Positions 21,560-32,790 are shown, counted from the first letter of the stretch. The stretch: DNA of 64,000 nt from Flaccisagitta enflata (GCA_965153355.1 OZ231126.1:95728001-95792000), one strand, 5' to 3'. Notes: generated by a model from the letters alone, not told the origin. Numbers and translations are program-made.

Positions 21560-22167
21560 GTCGTCATTCTGAGAGAATCAGGTTCATCGGTCAAAATTTC
21601 GGGATATGGTGATTCCCACTTGGTGAGTCTACAAGCCATGGTCAGATCTTTTCTCATCTGTCTGGCTTCCACGATGGAATCTAGACTATCAATGTAATCA
21701 TCCATGTAAAATTGCTTCAAAATGGCACGCACAATATCACTCACAAAAAGGTCATGTACCTCTTTGGCGTGATGCTGAAGGGTGAAGACTGAGACAGGGG
21801 GACTGCTGGAAGTGCCAAATATGTGAGAGAGATGTTCCGCTGTGACGATGTCTTTCATTGTCTCGTCCTTGAACCAGAGGAACCTGAAAGCAGAAACGTC
21901 ATTGGGTGGATTTTTATTTGAAAAAATCCTTTGACATCCGCGCTTAGCGGATATCTTTTCCTCCACCAGCGCAAGAGGACTCCCAGTAAGTTATTCAGTA
22001 AGTCTGGGCCACTCAATAATTCATTGTTCAAGAAAGTGCCTTTAACTTGTGAGGCGGCGTCTAAGCAAATACAGTATTTATTTGGTTTGTTTGCCCTCCA
22101 TACAACATGAATGGGAAGGTAGACACAAGGGCTTCATTTGGGCAAAAACAAGTTTGGTTCTTTCCTT
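21556..22167 (-). pseudogene. BEL/Pao reverse transcriptase core
   Basis: The catalytic box reads FYMDDYIDS at about 21687-21714, preceded by FRFLW and PPVSVFTLQHHAKE. Fragments of the N-terminal half (LDAASQVKGTFLN, GPDLLNNLLGVLLRW) lie at 21970-22110 in other frames, so at least two frameshifts separate them. The enzyme would copy element RNA to DNA. Confidence 0.9.
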
Positions 22168-22790
22168 TTATAATCTGTCTTTAGCATTTGTGAAAAAATC
22201 TACTGCATTCAATTTTTTGGCTGTAGCTTCCCTCCCATTTTTCCATGGGACACCGCAAACCCAATGACCAGATTTAGGTTCAGAATATAATGTATCTTTC
22301 ATTTGTTTTAAAGAATAATAGTCATTAACTGAGAGATAGGTTTGTTCAGGTAAAAAGGCTTCATGGCCTTTCATTATGAAATTGTGTCTTAACTTGTATT
22401 CAATTTCCTTTTGCAATGATTTTTCCTCAGCTTCAATCAGAGCAAATCCCGTAGAAAGAATAGTGGTTTTATCCAGGGTTTCTAATGGGGGTCCTATCAG
22501 GCACCAAGAGAACATAGTCTTAATCGCGAGTGGCTCAGATTCACTTTCAAATCTAAATTCATTCGTTGCCCAGGTATACGCAAAACGCAAACCCAAAATC
22601 ACCCCAATAGTTTTATTGGGTAGTTCTTCAATAGTTATGTCCGAAAGGTAATCTAGTCCTTTCACATCACTTTGACACAATGGTTTTTCATTTTCAGCGG
22701 AGAGAATATTTCCCACCAGAGCTTTATTGACATTGACAGACAAAGAGCCATCTAAAGGTTCAACTATGAATTTGGCGAATTCAGTATCAG
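22168..22790 (-). pseudogene. BEL/Pao protease end and linker to reverse transcriptase
   Basis: Reads LGLRFAYTWATNEF and then TMFSWCLIGPP, which matches the end of the retropepsin-like DUF1758 region of Pao polyproteins (T-x-LGW-x-L-x-GP), followed by the linker. The upstream part carrying the active-site Asp-Thr-Gly and the gag zinc knuckles is not found, pointing to an internal deletion near 22800. Confidence 0.75.
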
Positions 22791-22804
22791 TTCAAGGACA
22801 TGAG

Positions 22805-23590
22805 CTAATGAGCGAGCAAAGCTTGTTGGCTAACTGCCACTCTGTCAGTCGGGGATTGAGCAGTGTAAACACTGCTAACCCGCAGGTCAGGTTGGTGGGT
22901 CCTTAGGTTGGTGGCAGGAAGGGTGGGTGTATTTTGGTTAGACCAGGTCACATTGGTGGTCGTAGCGGTTGGTTGTACAACAAATGGGGTCCCCGGTACA
23001 TAGGTTGTATTCCCTATGGTTATGAACGCTGGGACCTTGATTGTTCTGGGCGGAAGATGAGAACATTCCTCATGTGGTATCTTGAAGGTCTTGTAATTTG
23101 GGTCTTGAGGTCTTGGGGGTGAAGCGGTGGTCCCTAAGAGCTTCAGTAGGTTCTCATTTATCTTAGAGGTCTGTCCTGAGGGTAAAGTCGGGGTCAAATT
23201 CTGGTTCCTATCTGAAGCCAAATCTGAGCTCAAATTATCGTTTTTTTTTTTCGATTCCAGGGTCTGATCCCCTGGGGAAAGTCTGGTCTTACTCACTACT
23301 CCTGTGGGTGGTAATTTTAAGTCTACAAGTGGACTGCCTGCTACTGTGTCTTTGAGGCAGATTTTCTCACCTGAGGAAGGATCAATGGACGGCTGAACAA
23401 AAATGGAACTTGGCTGTTTGTCTCCCATTAATTTCGCGTTCTTGTTTGTCCAAGACTCAACCTTGGACACGATGGAAGGTGCGCCGCTCGACTTAGCGCC
23501 AATCAATTCCATTTCCTTGTTTATTTCAGGGAGGGCTTCCTTCCTCCTTGAGGCGTTCCTCAAGGCCCTCTGTTTAAATTTTTCTTCTTG
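22805..23590 (-). pseudogene. BEL/Pao gag, second part
   Basis: A 252-residue frame rich in Lys, Pro, Ser and Thr, ending TDRVAVSQQALLAH and a stop at 22805. Position and composition fit the linker region of a Pao gag; the ALLAH end may lie just before where capsid sequence would begin. The capsid and nucleocapsid parts are missing. Between 23590 and 23836 the frame is full of stops. Confidence 0.55.
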
Positions 23591-23836
23591 AGTTTAGAAG
23601 TCAAAGTCAATTTCATCCTGTTCAGCCTAATTTACATTGCATCTCTAATTTCATTGCTTCTATTTCTCTTTCCATCTCGAGTCTCTTAGCCTCAAGTTTC
23701 AATTTTGTTCACACTTGGCGATTTCAGATTTTTTCTTATCAAGCGATAAATTACCCTCTTCTTCCTGGAAATGTTCTTCCATGGTGTTTTGCCGAGCGAC
23801 CAAATCGCGGCGGGAGGTCGAAGAGAGAGTTTGGGA

Positions 23837-24292
23837 TTAGCGGCTGGGGGCACGAGGGATTACCCCCAAGCCATCTTTGTTTTGGGTTGTTTGAGACGGC
23901 GTCTTTGTTGGGGTCGCGGCGCCGCTGTTGCGCGCGGGCGACTTTGGTGGATTTTCTACATCTTTTATTGCATCGTCTGTGGCCGGTAGGTTGACAAACG
24001 CGGGTTTTGAAGCGAGAATGTTTTCCCCTTCCGTGATTTTTGCGGCAACGTTATCCGCGCATTCTTGCGTAACATTGTCGGTAGGTCTAAATTGTCGTAG
24101 AGAGGCCAAAATGCCTTCGAGCGCTTTGCGTCGTTGATTCAAAACGCGTCTTAGAGCTACATCTATGTTGTCTACGGTTGCAGCATAGGCCGTGTTGAAT
24201 TCGAAAAGAAGTTTGTTTATATTTTGTACATATTCGCGGGCCGCCCTATCATCGACAACAGGATCGGCGAATGGATTCATGCCTTGGTCCAT
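23837..24292 (-). pseudogene. BEL/Pao gag N-terminus
   Basis: Starts ATG at 24292 (MDQGMNPFADP), about 195 nt after the 5' LTR. A mostly helical 151-residue segment (NINKLLFEFNTAYA, ALEGILASLRQF) resembles the N-terminal coiled region common at the start of Pao gag proteins. It stops at 23837 inside a Pro/Arg-rich stretch. Confidence 0.6.
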
Positions 24293-24487
24293 TTTACCTC
24301 AATTTTCATTTTGTCAATAGCAGAGATAGATTGAGAGGAAATCCTTTTCTTCTTCGGTCTGGATTCAGGAGGGTCTCTTTTGGTGGAGTCGACACAAGAG
24401 GCGATATGAACAAAAGGGCAATTGGGTTCAGGTCCTTTCAAGTGTCTCACTTGAAACAGGGTCTCACGCAAGAATATATTTGTGTAA

Positions 24488-24861
24488 TGTCAGGTTTTAA
24501 GTCCCCGCTGACTGTATCTTGTTCAACCCTAGTTCAGTATTGCCTATGTATCTATCTAAAGAAGTCGCCCCGCGCGTAACTTTAAGGATATTGTCTTTAT
24601 TCCATGTTGGTTACACTGTAAAGTAAGTGAAAATATCATAAGAAACTGACAAACTAGTGACACACTGACAGACTGACTGATTAATCATTACAGCAATAAC
24701 ATAGCAATAACATACCAAAGTATTCAACGTAAGATTTCAAAAGAGACAATTCATAGCAGAAGAAAATATCCAACTATCACGCTAACGTCTAATCGAAAGT
24801 CTAAGCGCAGATCTGTCTATCATTTGCGTAGTTTTCGTTAATCGACGATTCTTAGCTAACA
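24488..24861 (-). repeat. BEL/Pao 5' LTR
   Basis: 374 bp, TGTCAGG...TTAGCTAACA on the + strand, followed directly by the target duplication AGATA (24862-24866). Confidence 0.93.
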
Positions 24862-24869
24862 AGATAAGC

Positions 24870-25020
24870 CATTCATTTGACCCATCAAGTACCCTGCTTT
24901 CAAAAGCAAGTGTTACCAGTAAAAACTTTATTGTGCATAAAGTATTCATTTTTAGAAAATCCGATTGGTTCTGTCTGAAAGCACACAACCTACCATTTTT
25001 TCATGCAAAATTTCATCATG
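24870..25020 (-). repeat. Dispersed repeat, inverted partner of 31186-31330
   Basis: The reverse complement of about 24890-25015 aligns with 31186-31325: shared AAATTTTGCATGAA, ATGGTAGGTT and AACACTTGCTTTTGAAAGCAG, with scattered mismatches. It lies immediately beyond the BEL/Pao target duplication. Confidence 0.7.
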
Positions 25021-26340
25021 CTGGGTCTAGCGGTTAATCGTCCACATGTTTTTGAAATTTTGTGAAATTTAAGCAAAATTTGACTAAAATACACATCTTT
25101 GAGAGATTTTGCACCTAGGAACCTTTATAAATATTTCACATTATGAGCTTGAATGACCAAATAAGTCATGTATAGTCAATAATTGACACTTAATTTTATT
25201 CACTTTCGTTTTTCACCATTTTATAAAAAATTTTGGTCCTGAAATTCATTTGAAACCTGCTCAAACTTCAAAAAATCAAAAGAAAACCTAGACTTTCCTC
25301 ATAAATTTCAATGATTTGGTATTTTCAATTTGATTTAATTTTTTTTCAATTTAAACAGTTTATTTCCCCGAAGGCGCATATAACAGCAATGTGGCGATAG
25401 ATCAGCGGGGGAGGACCATGCTTAAGCCCTTCATGTCAAATAGTGGTATACTTTCTATGTTTCAATTAAGGACATCGACGGGCTTGTTCATGTCGACCCT
25501 CGTGATTTCAATTACAAATGCAGGATACAGATGAGATAAAAACAGAGAACACATAATGCACAAGATCACATAAAAATCAGGAAACAATTAAATAGTGTGA
25601 CGTACAAATACGTCGGTAAAATAAAGAATATGTACAATAACTCAGTAACAGGGTAGTGGTAATAAATAAAAACATGACGTACGAGTACGTCTAACAACAA
25701 AACTCTGTAACGTAAGAAAAAGGAATAAATAAGCGTCTATAAAGTGAAATATTTTTTGTTTCCAAGAATTCCATTGATGACATAGAAGGCATCGTGAATT
25801 TTCTTAACTTTCATTTAGACTGACGCATAGTGAGACAAATTGAAACAATCACCACCCATAATCAAATACAAATAGTTATTGATACCTTGAGTGGTGGCAA
25901 CTAATACTCAAATGGATACAGGATACCGATGTCAAAACAGTGATTCCGCAAAAAAATTAGTAGCCCAGGTCTCCCACAGAGAATCCCCTGCCCTGTGGGC
26001 ACTGGTGTTGTGTTTACAAGGCAAGTTATTAGGAATCGTAAAATGAGGCTGCAAATAGGATTCATGAGACATTTGTTAATTTGTATGCATGATTAACGAT
26101 TTGTTTTCTTTATAACTTGATATTGTAAACACAGTATGAATACGACCATGGCTGCAGTAAATACAGCCAAGGAAGGACAGCAGGTCCCGTGAGGGACAAT
26201 CAGTAAGACCATGAAGGTCGCCCATCAAGACAATGAAGTCTTGACGGAATCAGTAGGACTATGGAAATTAGAATGTGTTTAGTGAAGTGGCTTGTTTTTA
26301 GTCAAGGAAAGAAAAAAAAAGTTTTATAGAGATTACTTAA
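25021..26340. other. AT-rich spacer, possibly partly LINE 3' sequence
   Basis: Contains two near-copies of GACGTAC-x3-TACGTC palindromes (25600-25700) and phrases such as AATCAGTAAGACCATGAAGG and AATCAGTAGGACTATGG (26200-26260). No coding recognised. The border with the LINE 3' region is not clear. Confidence 0.4.
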
Positions 26341-26343
26341 TAA

Positions 26344-26392
26344 TAACCTAACCTTACCTAACCTTAACCTAACCTAACCTAACCTAACCAAA
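26344..26392 (-). repeat. TTAGG-type tract behind the LINE
   Basis: About eight CCTAA-like units on the + strand (TTAGG on the - strand), interleaved with CCTTA and ending AACCAAACC. TTAGG is the common arthropod telomere repeat. It lies 36 bp 3' of the LINE ORF2 stop, so it may be part of the LINE 3' end or an interstitial telomere tract at the insertion site. Confidence 0.8.
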
Positions 26393-26427
26393 CCAAACTG
26401 AGTTAGCTTGAGCTTACTACTGCAGTA

Positions 26428-29400
26428 CTATAAGTGATGTTTCTTGTCTTTGCATCTAGGATTTGTACAATCACTTTTGTGGGTATATCTATTAAGTAGC
26501 GATTTTTTTAGCTGTCTTTTGAAAAGAGCTTTTTGATCTATTTTTCTTAAGTCACTTGTGGTATTATTCCAAAGTTTTGGGCCAATAGCACTGAAACTAT
26601 TTGAGGCAGCTCTAGACTTGAAGTTGGGCACTTTTAGGTCCAAAGGATTTTGAGCCTGGCCCCTAAGATTGTATTCACAATTATACTGAGTGCTACAAAG
26701 GTTCTGTATCTTTTTTGGTGCACGCTGGTAGAAGCAGTCATGCATAAGCAATAGGCACTGTTGCTCATAGAGGTCATTAAACTTTAATAGTCCAAGTTGT
26801 TTCATTCTTGGTTCTGTATGGGCGGAGAAGTAGGACTTAGTTATCGTTCTTATTGCTCTTTTTTGAATATTTACTATTCTTTTTTTATTTTGGGCACTGC
26901 ATCCGCCCCAGGCGGGCAGTCCATAGAGCACATGAGGTTGAATGAATGAGTGGTAAAGAATTTTTAGGGTTGGAGGTGGGAGCAGATTCTTTACTCTGTT
27001 TATCATGCTATTACTTCTTGCTATCTTATTTGCTACGCTAGTGCAATGCTTTTCCCAGCTAAGAGTACTATCTATGGTTATTCCTAAAAATTGTGCATCA
27101 TCATAGATACCAAGTTTTTCTCCATCAAGGTAGATCTTGGGAAGACTTTGATTTTTTGGAAGTGATTTTTTCCTAAAGATAACAGTTTTAGTTTTCTTGG
27201 GGTTAAGTTTCAATTGGTTTGCTTTAAAGTAGTCATTTATGCCTTCAAGTTCCTGATTAAGAGTTGACAATGCCTCAAAATTATATCCCTGTATCAACAG
27301 GTTGGTATCATCAGCAAAAGTTACACTTTTAAGGTTTGAAGCAGATGGTAGGTCATTCACATAAAGAAGGAAAAGAAGGGGTCCTAAGATACTGCCTTGG
27401 GGAACTCCGGTAGATAGCAGGATTTTGGAGCTACAATGTCCATTGAGATCAACATATTGATAGCGATTTCTTAGATAGGACTCAAACCACTTCAGAGCTG
27501 TGCCACGGATTCCGTAATGGTCTAGTTTTTCTAGTAAAATCGAGTGATTTAAGGTGTCAAAAGCCTTACTAAGGTCACAGAATACACCAATGGCATAGTG
27601 ACCCATTTCTATACATTCCTCAATACTCTTTATGAAGTCAAGGGTCGCATGGGTAGTATTGTGGCCTGTACGAAATCCATATTGTGATTCAAAAAGAATT
27701 TCATACCGGACTAGAAACTCAAAGACTTTGTTATAAATAAGGCGTTCTATGATTTTAGAAAATATTGGTAATAATGATATGGGTCTATAATTTTCATAGA
27801 GGTGTTTATCTCCTTTGAGTTTGTATACAGGTACAACTCTGGCTATCTTTCCGTTCTCTGGAAAAATCCCTGTTTTCTGAGAGCAGTTAACTAAGTGGGC
27901 CAAGACTGGTGCCAAAATGTCTACATCACTAAGAATGATATTTTGTTGAAATCCAGCAGGATCTTTGCTGGTTTTAGGGGTAAACTTTTTACATACTTCT
28001 ATGATATCTTGATGGGTTACATCATTTAGGAGGAGTGAATTTGAGTTTCGTGCAGTGTGTTTGTGAAGGTAATGTGAAGGGCCATGAGTTGAATTGCCTA
28101 CACTTGCATTTGTCTGTGGTCCTACATTGGCATAGTACTGATTAATATTTTCCGCATTAGTTAACGAGTCCTTAATGATGGTTCCCTGATAGTGAAACTC
28201 AGTGGTTATATCTTCTTTATTACTAAGTTTATTTGTTGCTTTTTTAATGATATTCCAGTGTTTTTTTATATTACCTGAGCTTTCTTCTATCTGTCAGCTT
28301 ACATATTCCTTTTCTGCTTTGCGGATTTTTGACACTAATGTATTCCTTAATTTTTTATAATCTTCACGCCTATGTTTCTGCTTGGCTAGTCTGTCTCTTC
28401 GTCTGATGTCAGCCAGTAATTCAGAGTTCATCCAAGGTTCTCGGTAATGTTGGTTTGAGTTTTTTTTGAAGGTTCTGGTGGTCAAATTTTTGTTATAGTG
28501 AAACCCATACTTAGTTTGGATCATGTCATAGATTACATTTGGATCATCTTGTTCAAAAACATCATGCCAATTGTCTTGTCTTAGTCCATTTTTTCTAAGT
28601 TGATGTCCTTGTTCAGTAAAGAATGACTTTGTAAAAGATTCACGTTTGGGATTTTTTTCTAGATCATTATTAAGGATTGTAAATACTGGAAAATGGTCAG
28701 TATATCCACTGTTGCCGGCTATTTCTGTGTCTATAATACCACTTATCATGTGCTTTCCATCTCTTGAGAATATATGGTCAATAAGTGTTGCACTCTGCTT
28801 TTTGATTCTAGTTGGTCTGACTATTCTTGGTATATATTTATGGTTAGTGATAAGGTCGTAGTAGTTAGCAGTTGGTAGGTGATTATCATATTTAAGCAGG
28901 TCCAAGTTAAAGTCGCCAGCTAGTATAACTTCGTTATTCCTTTTGTCTGTTAAGGTCAAGAATTTTTCTAATTCAGACATAAATCTATCATAGTTTTGTC
29001 CATTGGGTTGTCTATAAATAGCAGCTACAGTTAGATCCCTCTTGGAGCCGTTTTTTGGGGTTGACACTACATTAGGAATGTGTACGACTAGACTTTCAAA
29101 ATATTGATCTACAAACTCAATTTTCTCTAGAATCATTGCCTTTGAAGAAATTGATTCGCTAATAAATATACCAACACCTCCCCCTTTCATTGTGGTACGT
29201 CCTTTATGAAAAAACACATATCCCGGCATAATAGTTTTGAGTTCTGATTCAGTGTAGCCAGAATTTGACAATTTAGTAATGTGTGTTTCAACTACAATGA
29301 TTATGTCAGGCCTATTGTCGGGGGTTGAAATATTGCAAATGAATAGCTTTAGCGATCTCAGTTTGGTCAGGAGATTTGCTATATTGATTGATAAAATGGT

Positions 29401-29589
29401 CAGGTTATGGCTATTTCTAATGTCCCTATTTCTGATCATATCAACTAATTCAGATTCAGTGTAATACAAGCTATCATGAATAACACTGCTAAATGCCTCA
29501 TTCTCATCATTATCATCAGTGAGCACATTGCAAAAATTTTTTTGATTGTCAGCTAAGACATCGGGTATTGTGAGCTCATCTTCTGTCAT
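26428..29589 (-). pseudogene. LINE ORF2: endonuclease and reverse transcriptase with one in-frame stop
   Basis: The frame runs 1053 codons from ATG 29589 to the stop at 26428-26430 with a single internal TGA at 28294-28296. Residues about 60-310 are an exonuclease/endonuclease/phosphatase domain (ILAGDFNLDLL, TLIDHIF, YTDHFPVF) that nicks target DNA. After the TGA come the reverse transcriptase motifs: YRPISLLPIFSKI, YGFRTGHNT, DLSKAFDTLNH, GVPQGSILGPLLFLLYVNDL, FADDTNLLI (about 27307-27318 for FADD) and FLGITID. The end has a Cys/His cluster (CTNPRCKDKKHH). One nonsense change is the only defect seen, so this is a young copy. Confidence 0.92.
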
Positions 29590-29600
29590 TTACGATAGAC

Positions 29601-30095
29601 TCAGCTTTTGAGGCCAAAAATAAATAAAAATAAAAGTGGGTCTTAAGTCCAAGAAGTTCCTCTTTGCCAGGATACTGTACTGTTTAAATCGGAAAGTACA
29701 CTCACTAGATTTTTTTTTTTTTTTTTTTAGGATACAAAAATACAAATAGGATGCCTACATTCAAGTGTTGTATTGCATTGAGGCGTTGCCGTGGATTTGT
29801 TGTTGATGAAATTAGCATCCGGTATTCGTTGGCGTGAGTTTGTTGCTTGGAGTTGGTCTTGATGAGTTCGAGGCCAGGATTTTGTCGTTTTTTTGTTGTT
29901 TGTTTTTTTTTTTTTGCCAAGTTTGACGCCGTGAGCTCGTTGTCGTGAGTTAGTCGCCGTGAGTTAATCGCCGTGGGTCGGTCGCCATGCGTTGGTCGCC
30001 GTGAGTTGATTGCCGTGCGTTTGTCACCATGGAGTCTTTGGTCTAAGCTAGGGCGAAGACGGAGGTCCGTTGAAGGGAAATTCGAGAGTCGCGCA
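29601..30095. repeat. Poly-T tracts and short minisatellite
   Basis: T runs at 29710-29730 and 29890-29915. A 14-16-bp minisatellite (CGCCGTGAGTTGATT-like units) spans about 29925-30035. No coding recognised. Confidence 0.65.
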
Positions 30096-30154
30096 ATGGC
30101 CTTCGGGGATTTGCCGCGCCAAGACCTGATTCAAAGCAAGGGCAAAATTCTTTT
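30096..30154 (+). CDS. Possible first coding exon
   Basis: An ATG in a GCGCAATGG context opens 19 codons (MAFGDLPRQDLIQSKGKIL) and ends at a strong donor TTTT|GTAAGT. The sequence just before is relatively CpG-rich, as at many promoters. No next exon was identified and no family is recognised, so this is a weak candidate. Confidence 0.22.
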
Positions 30155-31185
30155 GTAAGTTAACCTGCTATGTATGTTATGTTAAAGTTGTTGAAAATGG
30201 TTATGATTTACATTAATAAGATAAGCAGACTGTCTTTGAAGAGTGGGTGAGTTCGTGGCCAAATTAGTGCACAATATTGCCTGTGAAAAGAAAAATTAGT
30301 TCTGCATTAAGTCCGTGCGTTTACAAGGAAATAAACCGGGCGATCCATTATCTGTAGACATGAGACAGATTGACAGTCGTTTTTCCTGGAAAAAAGATTA
30401 CATTAGTTTGAACATAGCAATACAGTTGGGATCCCTGTGCTAAAAATGGGTTAGATCAGGAGAATGAAAAATGAACTTATGTGCAGAGATCCATGGCGTA
30501 GCGACGTAACGTGTGCATGTCCGTGGATTTGGTGTTGAGGACTCCAAGAACAGCGGCCCAAAGTCGTAGTTGTTGCTATTTTACATGACTTGAAGATGAG
30601 CTGCACAAGATTTTTAAAAAGGTTATAGGATTGTTCACTTTGCAAATTTTAAACATTGAAAATTTGTCTTTATTTTCTTTTCGTTTTCAATTTCTTGTCC
30701 TTTGCGCCGTAGGAGTTGAGATTTTTCAGTTAATAATTCACGTATCATCAATTTTCAGTGTCGGAAGGGTCCTTGGAAACAGTTAGGATGCAGAGAAAGA
30801 CGAGTTTTTTTTTTCACATTAGAATTTGATCAAGATACGAGTTTTTTTAATTTAAATGTTCAAGTTTAGAATGTAAAAGTTCTCGCTTCTTGATGTCGAC
30901 GTCACCGCGTCCACCGTGTGTCCGCCGTAATTAATCCAGCTTCCGTTCGCGTCGGCATCAAAATTTAATTAAGCAAATAAAAGAATTTTAGCTTTTTCCA
31001 CAGAAATACGTAAACTGAGACTAGTATTCTTTTTTCAAGACAAATCTGGCCATTTTTGCTTGATTTGTTAAGAAATAACAATGATTTTAAGTCACAGTGT
31101 CAGTTAATCTATTTTTACATAATCCTCTTATGGAGAATATCTCACTTTCATTAAAAAATCATGTGGAAGCCATACGGTTTGAGCA
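30155..31185. other. Unassigned
   Basis: AT-rich with a CpG-richer island at about 30880-30960. A - strand frame across the island (about 30850-30962) is open and hydrophilic but has no recognised motif. Confidence 0.35.
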
Positions 31186-31330
31186 AGTCCTTTGAAATTT
31201 TGCATGAACAAATGGTAGGTTATATGCTTTTTGGCAAATCCAATCTGAATTTCCAAAAATAAATACTTCAGACGCAATAAAGGTTTTGCCGGTAACACTT
31301 GCTTTTGAAAGCAGGGTACCATCAACAGCA
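31186..31330 (+). repeat. Dispersed repeat, inverted partner of 24870-25020
   Basis: See the partner copy. The two lie in opposite orientation about 6.3 kb apart, bracketing the LINE. Confidence 0.7.
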
Positions 31331-31678
31331 CCAAATTGCACCATTGATTCTTGCCACAAACAACATTGTGTGATAACTAATATGCACCACCTTTTGTGTG
31401 GAGTTGTATCACAAAAAGTGCATATCAAATTGGACAGATATATCATATGCTCATACCTTATCTTCTTTTTAAATCTTTTTATAGATCAGTCTCTCCATTC
31501 TGAGTTTTACTTTGGGAAATTCTTTCCAAAAAGAATTGTTTTCTTTTTGTCTTGCAACTATCAAATATTATTATTTATCAACCAATAGTAAGTGATTGCC
31601 TACTAACTAACCTTCATTCATTGCCATCTTTACCCCCCCCCTCCAGGCTAATGAAACCTCGATTCCCACATTTCTTAC

Positions 31679-31792
31679 CATCAGTGACGACTTCATCAAC
31701 ATAGCGACAGTGTCGAATGGCCTCATAGCGTTCCGTCTCATTCATCACAGTGTTGCCTTTCATGCGGTGAGTCACTTCATCGCTGCAAACGC
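31679..31792 (-). CDS. Choline-phosphate cytidylyltransferase, one internal exon
   Basis: A 114-nt exon with acceptor TTTCCTGAAAAG|GC and donor GATG|GTAAGA, phases 1 and 1. It encodes 37 residues including [18 protein letters not shown] and [15 protein letters not shown]. This strongly matches the catalytic domain of CTP:phosphocholine cytidylyltransferase (PCYT1 family), which makes CDP-choline from CTP and phosphocholine, the rate-setting step of phosphatidylcholine synthesis. The segment lies just after the HxGH nucleotide-binding motif and contains part of the conserved fold; the HxGH and RTEGISTS motifs would be in neighbouring exons, which I did not find in the window. Large introns or an assembly break would explain this. 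A lone retained exon of a decayed copy cannot be excluded, but both splice sites and the frame are intact. Confidence 0.85.
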
Positions 31793-32370
31793 CTTTTCAG
31801 GAAAGGAATACAAAAAGTGGACACACTGTGTTTTATTAAGTAAATCATGATACATTATTCACAAAAAGGATCATTTTTATTAAGATTTGGATCATCTCAG
31901 TTCATACTTTATAGTAGGCTACTAAACTGCAGCGATCGTGAGAGAAAGGGAGGGGAAAAAAAGATGGCGGAAAATTCTTAATTGCTCATCAGATGGAACA
32001 TATGATAGAAAACAATTAAGATATGATTTGATTATAATTTGAGACTGTCATACTTGGTCATATTGATCAACTAGTGTGTTTTTTTCTCGCTGAAAATCAT
32101 TACATTTTGTAAAAAATTGATAAGGTGTCGGAATACCATCCCCTGAGCTCATACCAAGGCCCATTCGCTTAACTACGCATAATCACCGTGTAGAATTCAC
32201 AATTCTGAATTCATATCAATTTTCAAAAAATATTTTTGGCGATACTGACGAACGCTAGCAGCGTTTACGTAAGCCTTGGTCTGAAGTAGAATGAGGATAA
32301 AAATCAACATGGAATCATAGCAAAGATCTGATGTGAACAATTTTCGCGTTGATACAGAAGCTGATTTCTT
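31793..32370. other. Unassigned
   Basis: Presumed intron of the cytidylyltransferase gene upstream of the exon (- strand). No further exon or repeat recognised. Confidence 0.4.
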
Positions 32371-32565
32371 TTAGTCGCATGTTACGCGACTCTACACCCT
32401 GCTTTGTCGGTCCGTCCATCCGTCCATCCGTCCATCCGTCTGTCCGTCTGTCCGTCATGCTTTACTTTTTTGGGGATTTTGCGGTTTTTGGCTCCTGCCC
32501 AAATGATCTGGTGACCTCAATTACAGCCCCTGCCCACCCGCACGCGACTGGGGTAGCCGACGTCC
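32371..32565 (+). mobile_element. Family A element
   Basis: 5' block TTTTAGTCGCATGTTACGCG, CCGTCCAT tract, CTTTACTTTTTTGGGGATTT, GTGACCTCAATTACAGCCCC, and the 3' arm GCACGCGACT with the start of the GGGGTAGCC tail. Confidence 0.88.
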
Positions 32566-32642
32566 TCAGTCATTGAGAGAAAGTGTCCTTGCAGGTGTGA
32601 ATTTCAAATCAAGATTCAATTATATAGCTGTATATACAGCTT

Positions 32643-32790
32643 TGACAAGGCCGTATACACTCCCCCCCAGTTGCAGACGGGTGGGCAGGAGCGGAAAACA
32701 GAAATGTTACGTGACGGACCGACCAACTGACTGACTGACCGACCACCACGGCAAGTTCTATTTGCGGGTCCGCGACTAAAAATAACTGGT
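32643..32790 (-). mobile_element. Family A element
   Basis: Reverse-oriented copy starting with tail GACAAGGCCGTATACAC and ending GGTCCGCGACTAAAAAT; it has the GGGTGGGCAGGAGC block and a CGGACCGACC tract. Confidence 0.82.

Larger units (their letters stand above)
14304..24861 (-). mobile_element. BEL/Pao LTR retrotransposon, full length with LTRs and target duplication
   Basis: Two direct LTRs (14304-14686 and 24488-24861), each TGT...ACA, are flanked by the 5-bp duplication AGATA at 14299-14303 and 24862-24866. The length of about 10.56 kb includes a later family A insertion. Order on the - strand: 5' LTR, gag remnant, protease/linker, reverse transcriptase (YMDD), A17/RNase H region, integrase, interrupted DUF5641-like end of pol, a candidate spliced accessory gene, 3' LTR. 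Frameshifts, stops and an internal deletion show it cannot move by itself. By hand count the LTRs differ at about 25 positions plus a 9-bp indel over about 374 bp, so insertion is not recent. No primer-binding site was confidently identified. Confidence 0.93.
26344..29600 (-). mobile_element. APE-type LINE (jockey/CR1-like), nearly intact ORF2
   Basis: An endonuclease plus reverse transcriptase reading frame on the - strand (29589 to 26428) followed by a 3' tail rich in CCTAA/TTAGG units (26344-26392). No ORF1 was recognised upstream. Assignment to the jockey/CR1 branch is from motif style only. No target duplication was identified. Confidence 0.88.

Noticed and set aside
26150-26280. Possible regulatory or structured RNA from repeated AATCAGTAAGACCATG phrases
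   Set aside because: Too short and imperfect; more likely LINE 3' or neighbouring repeat sequence.
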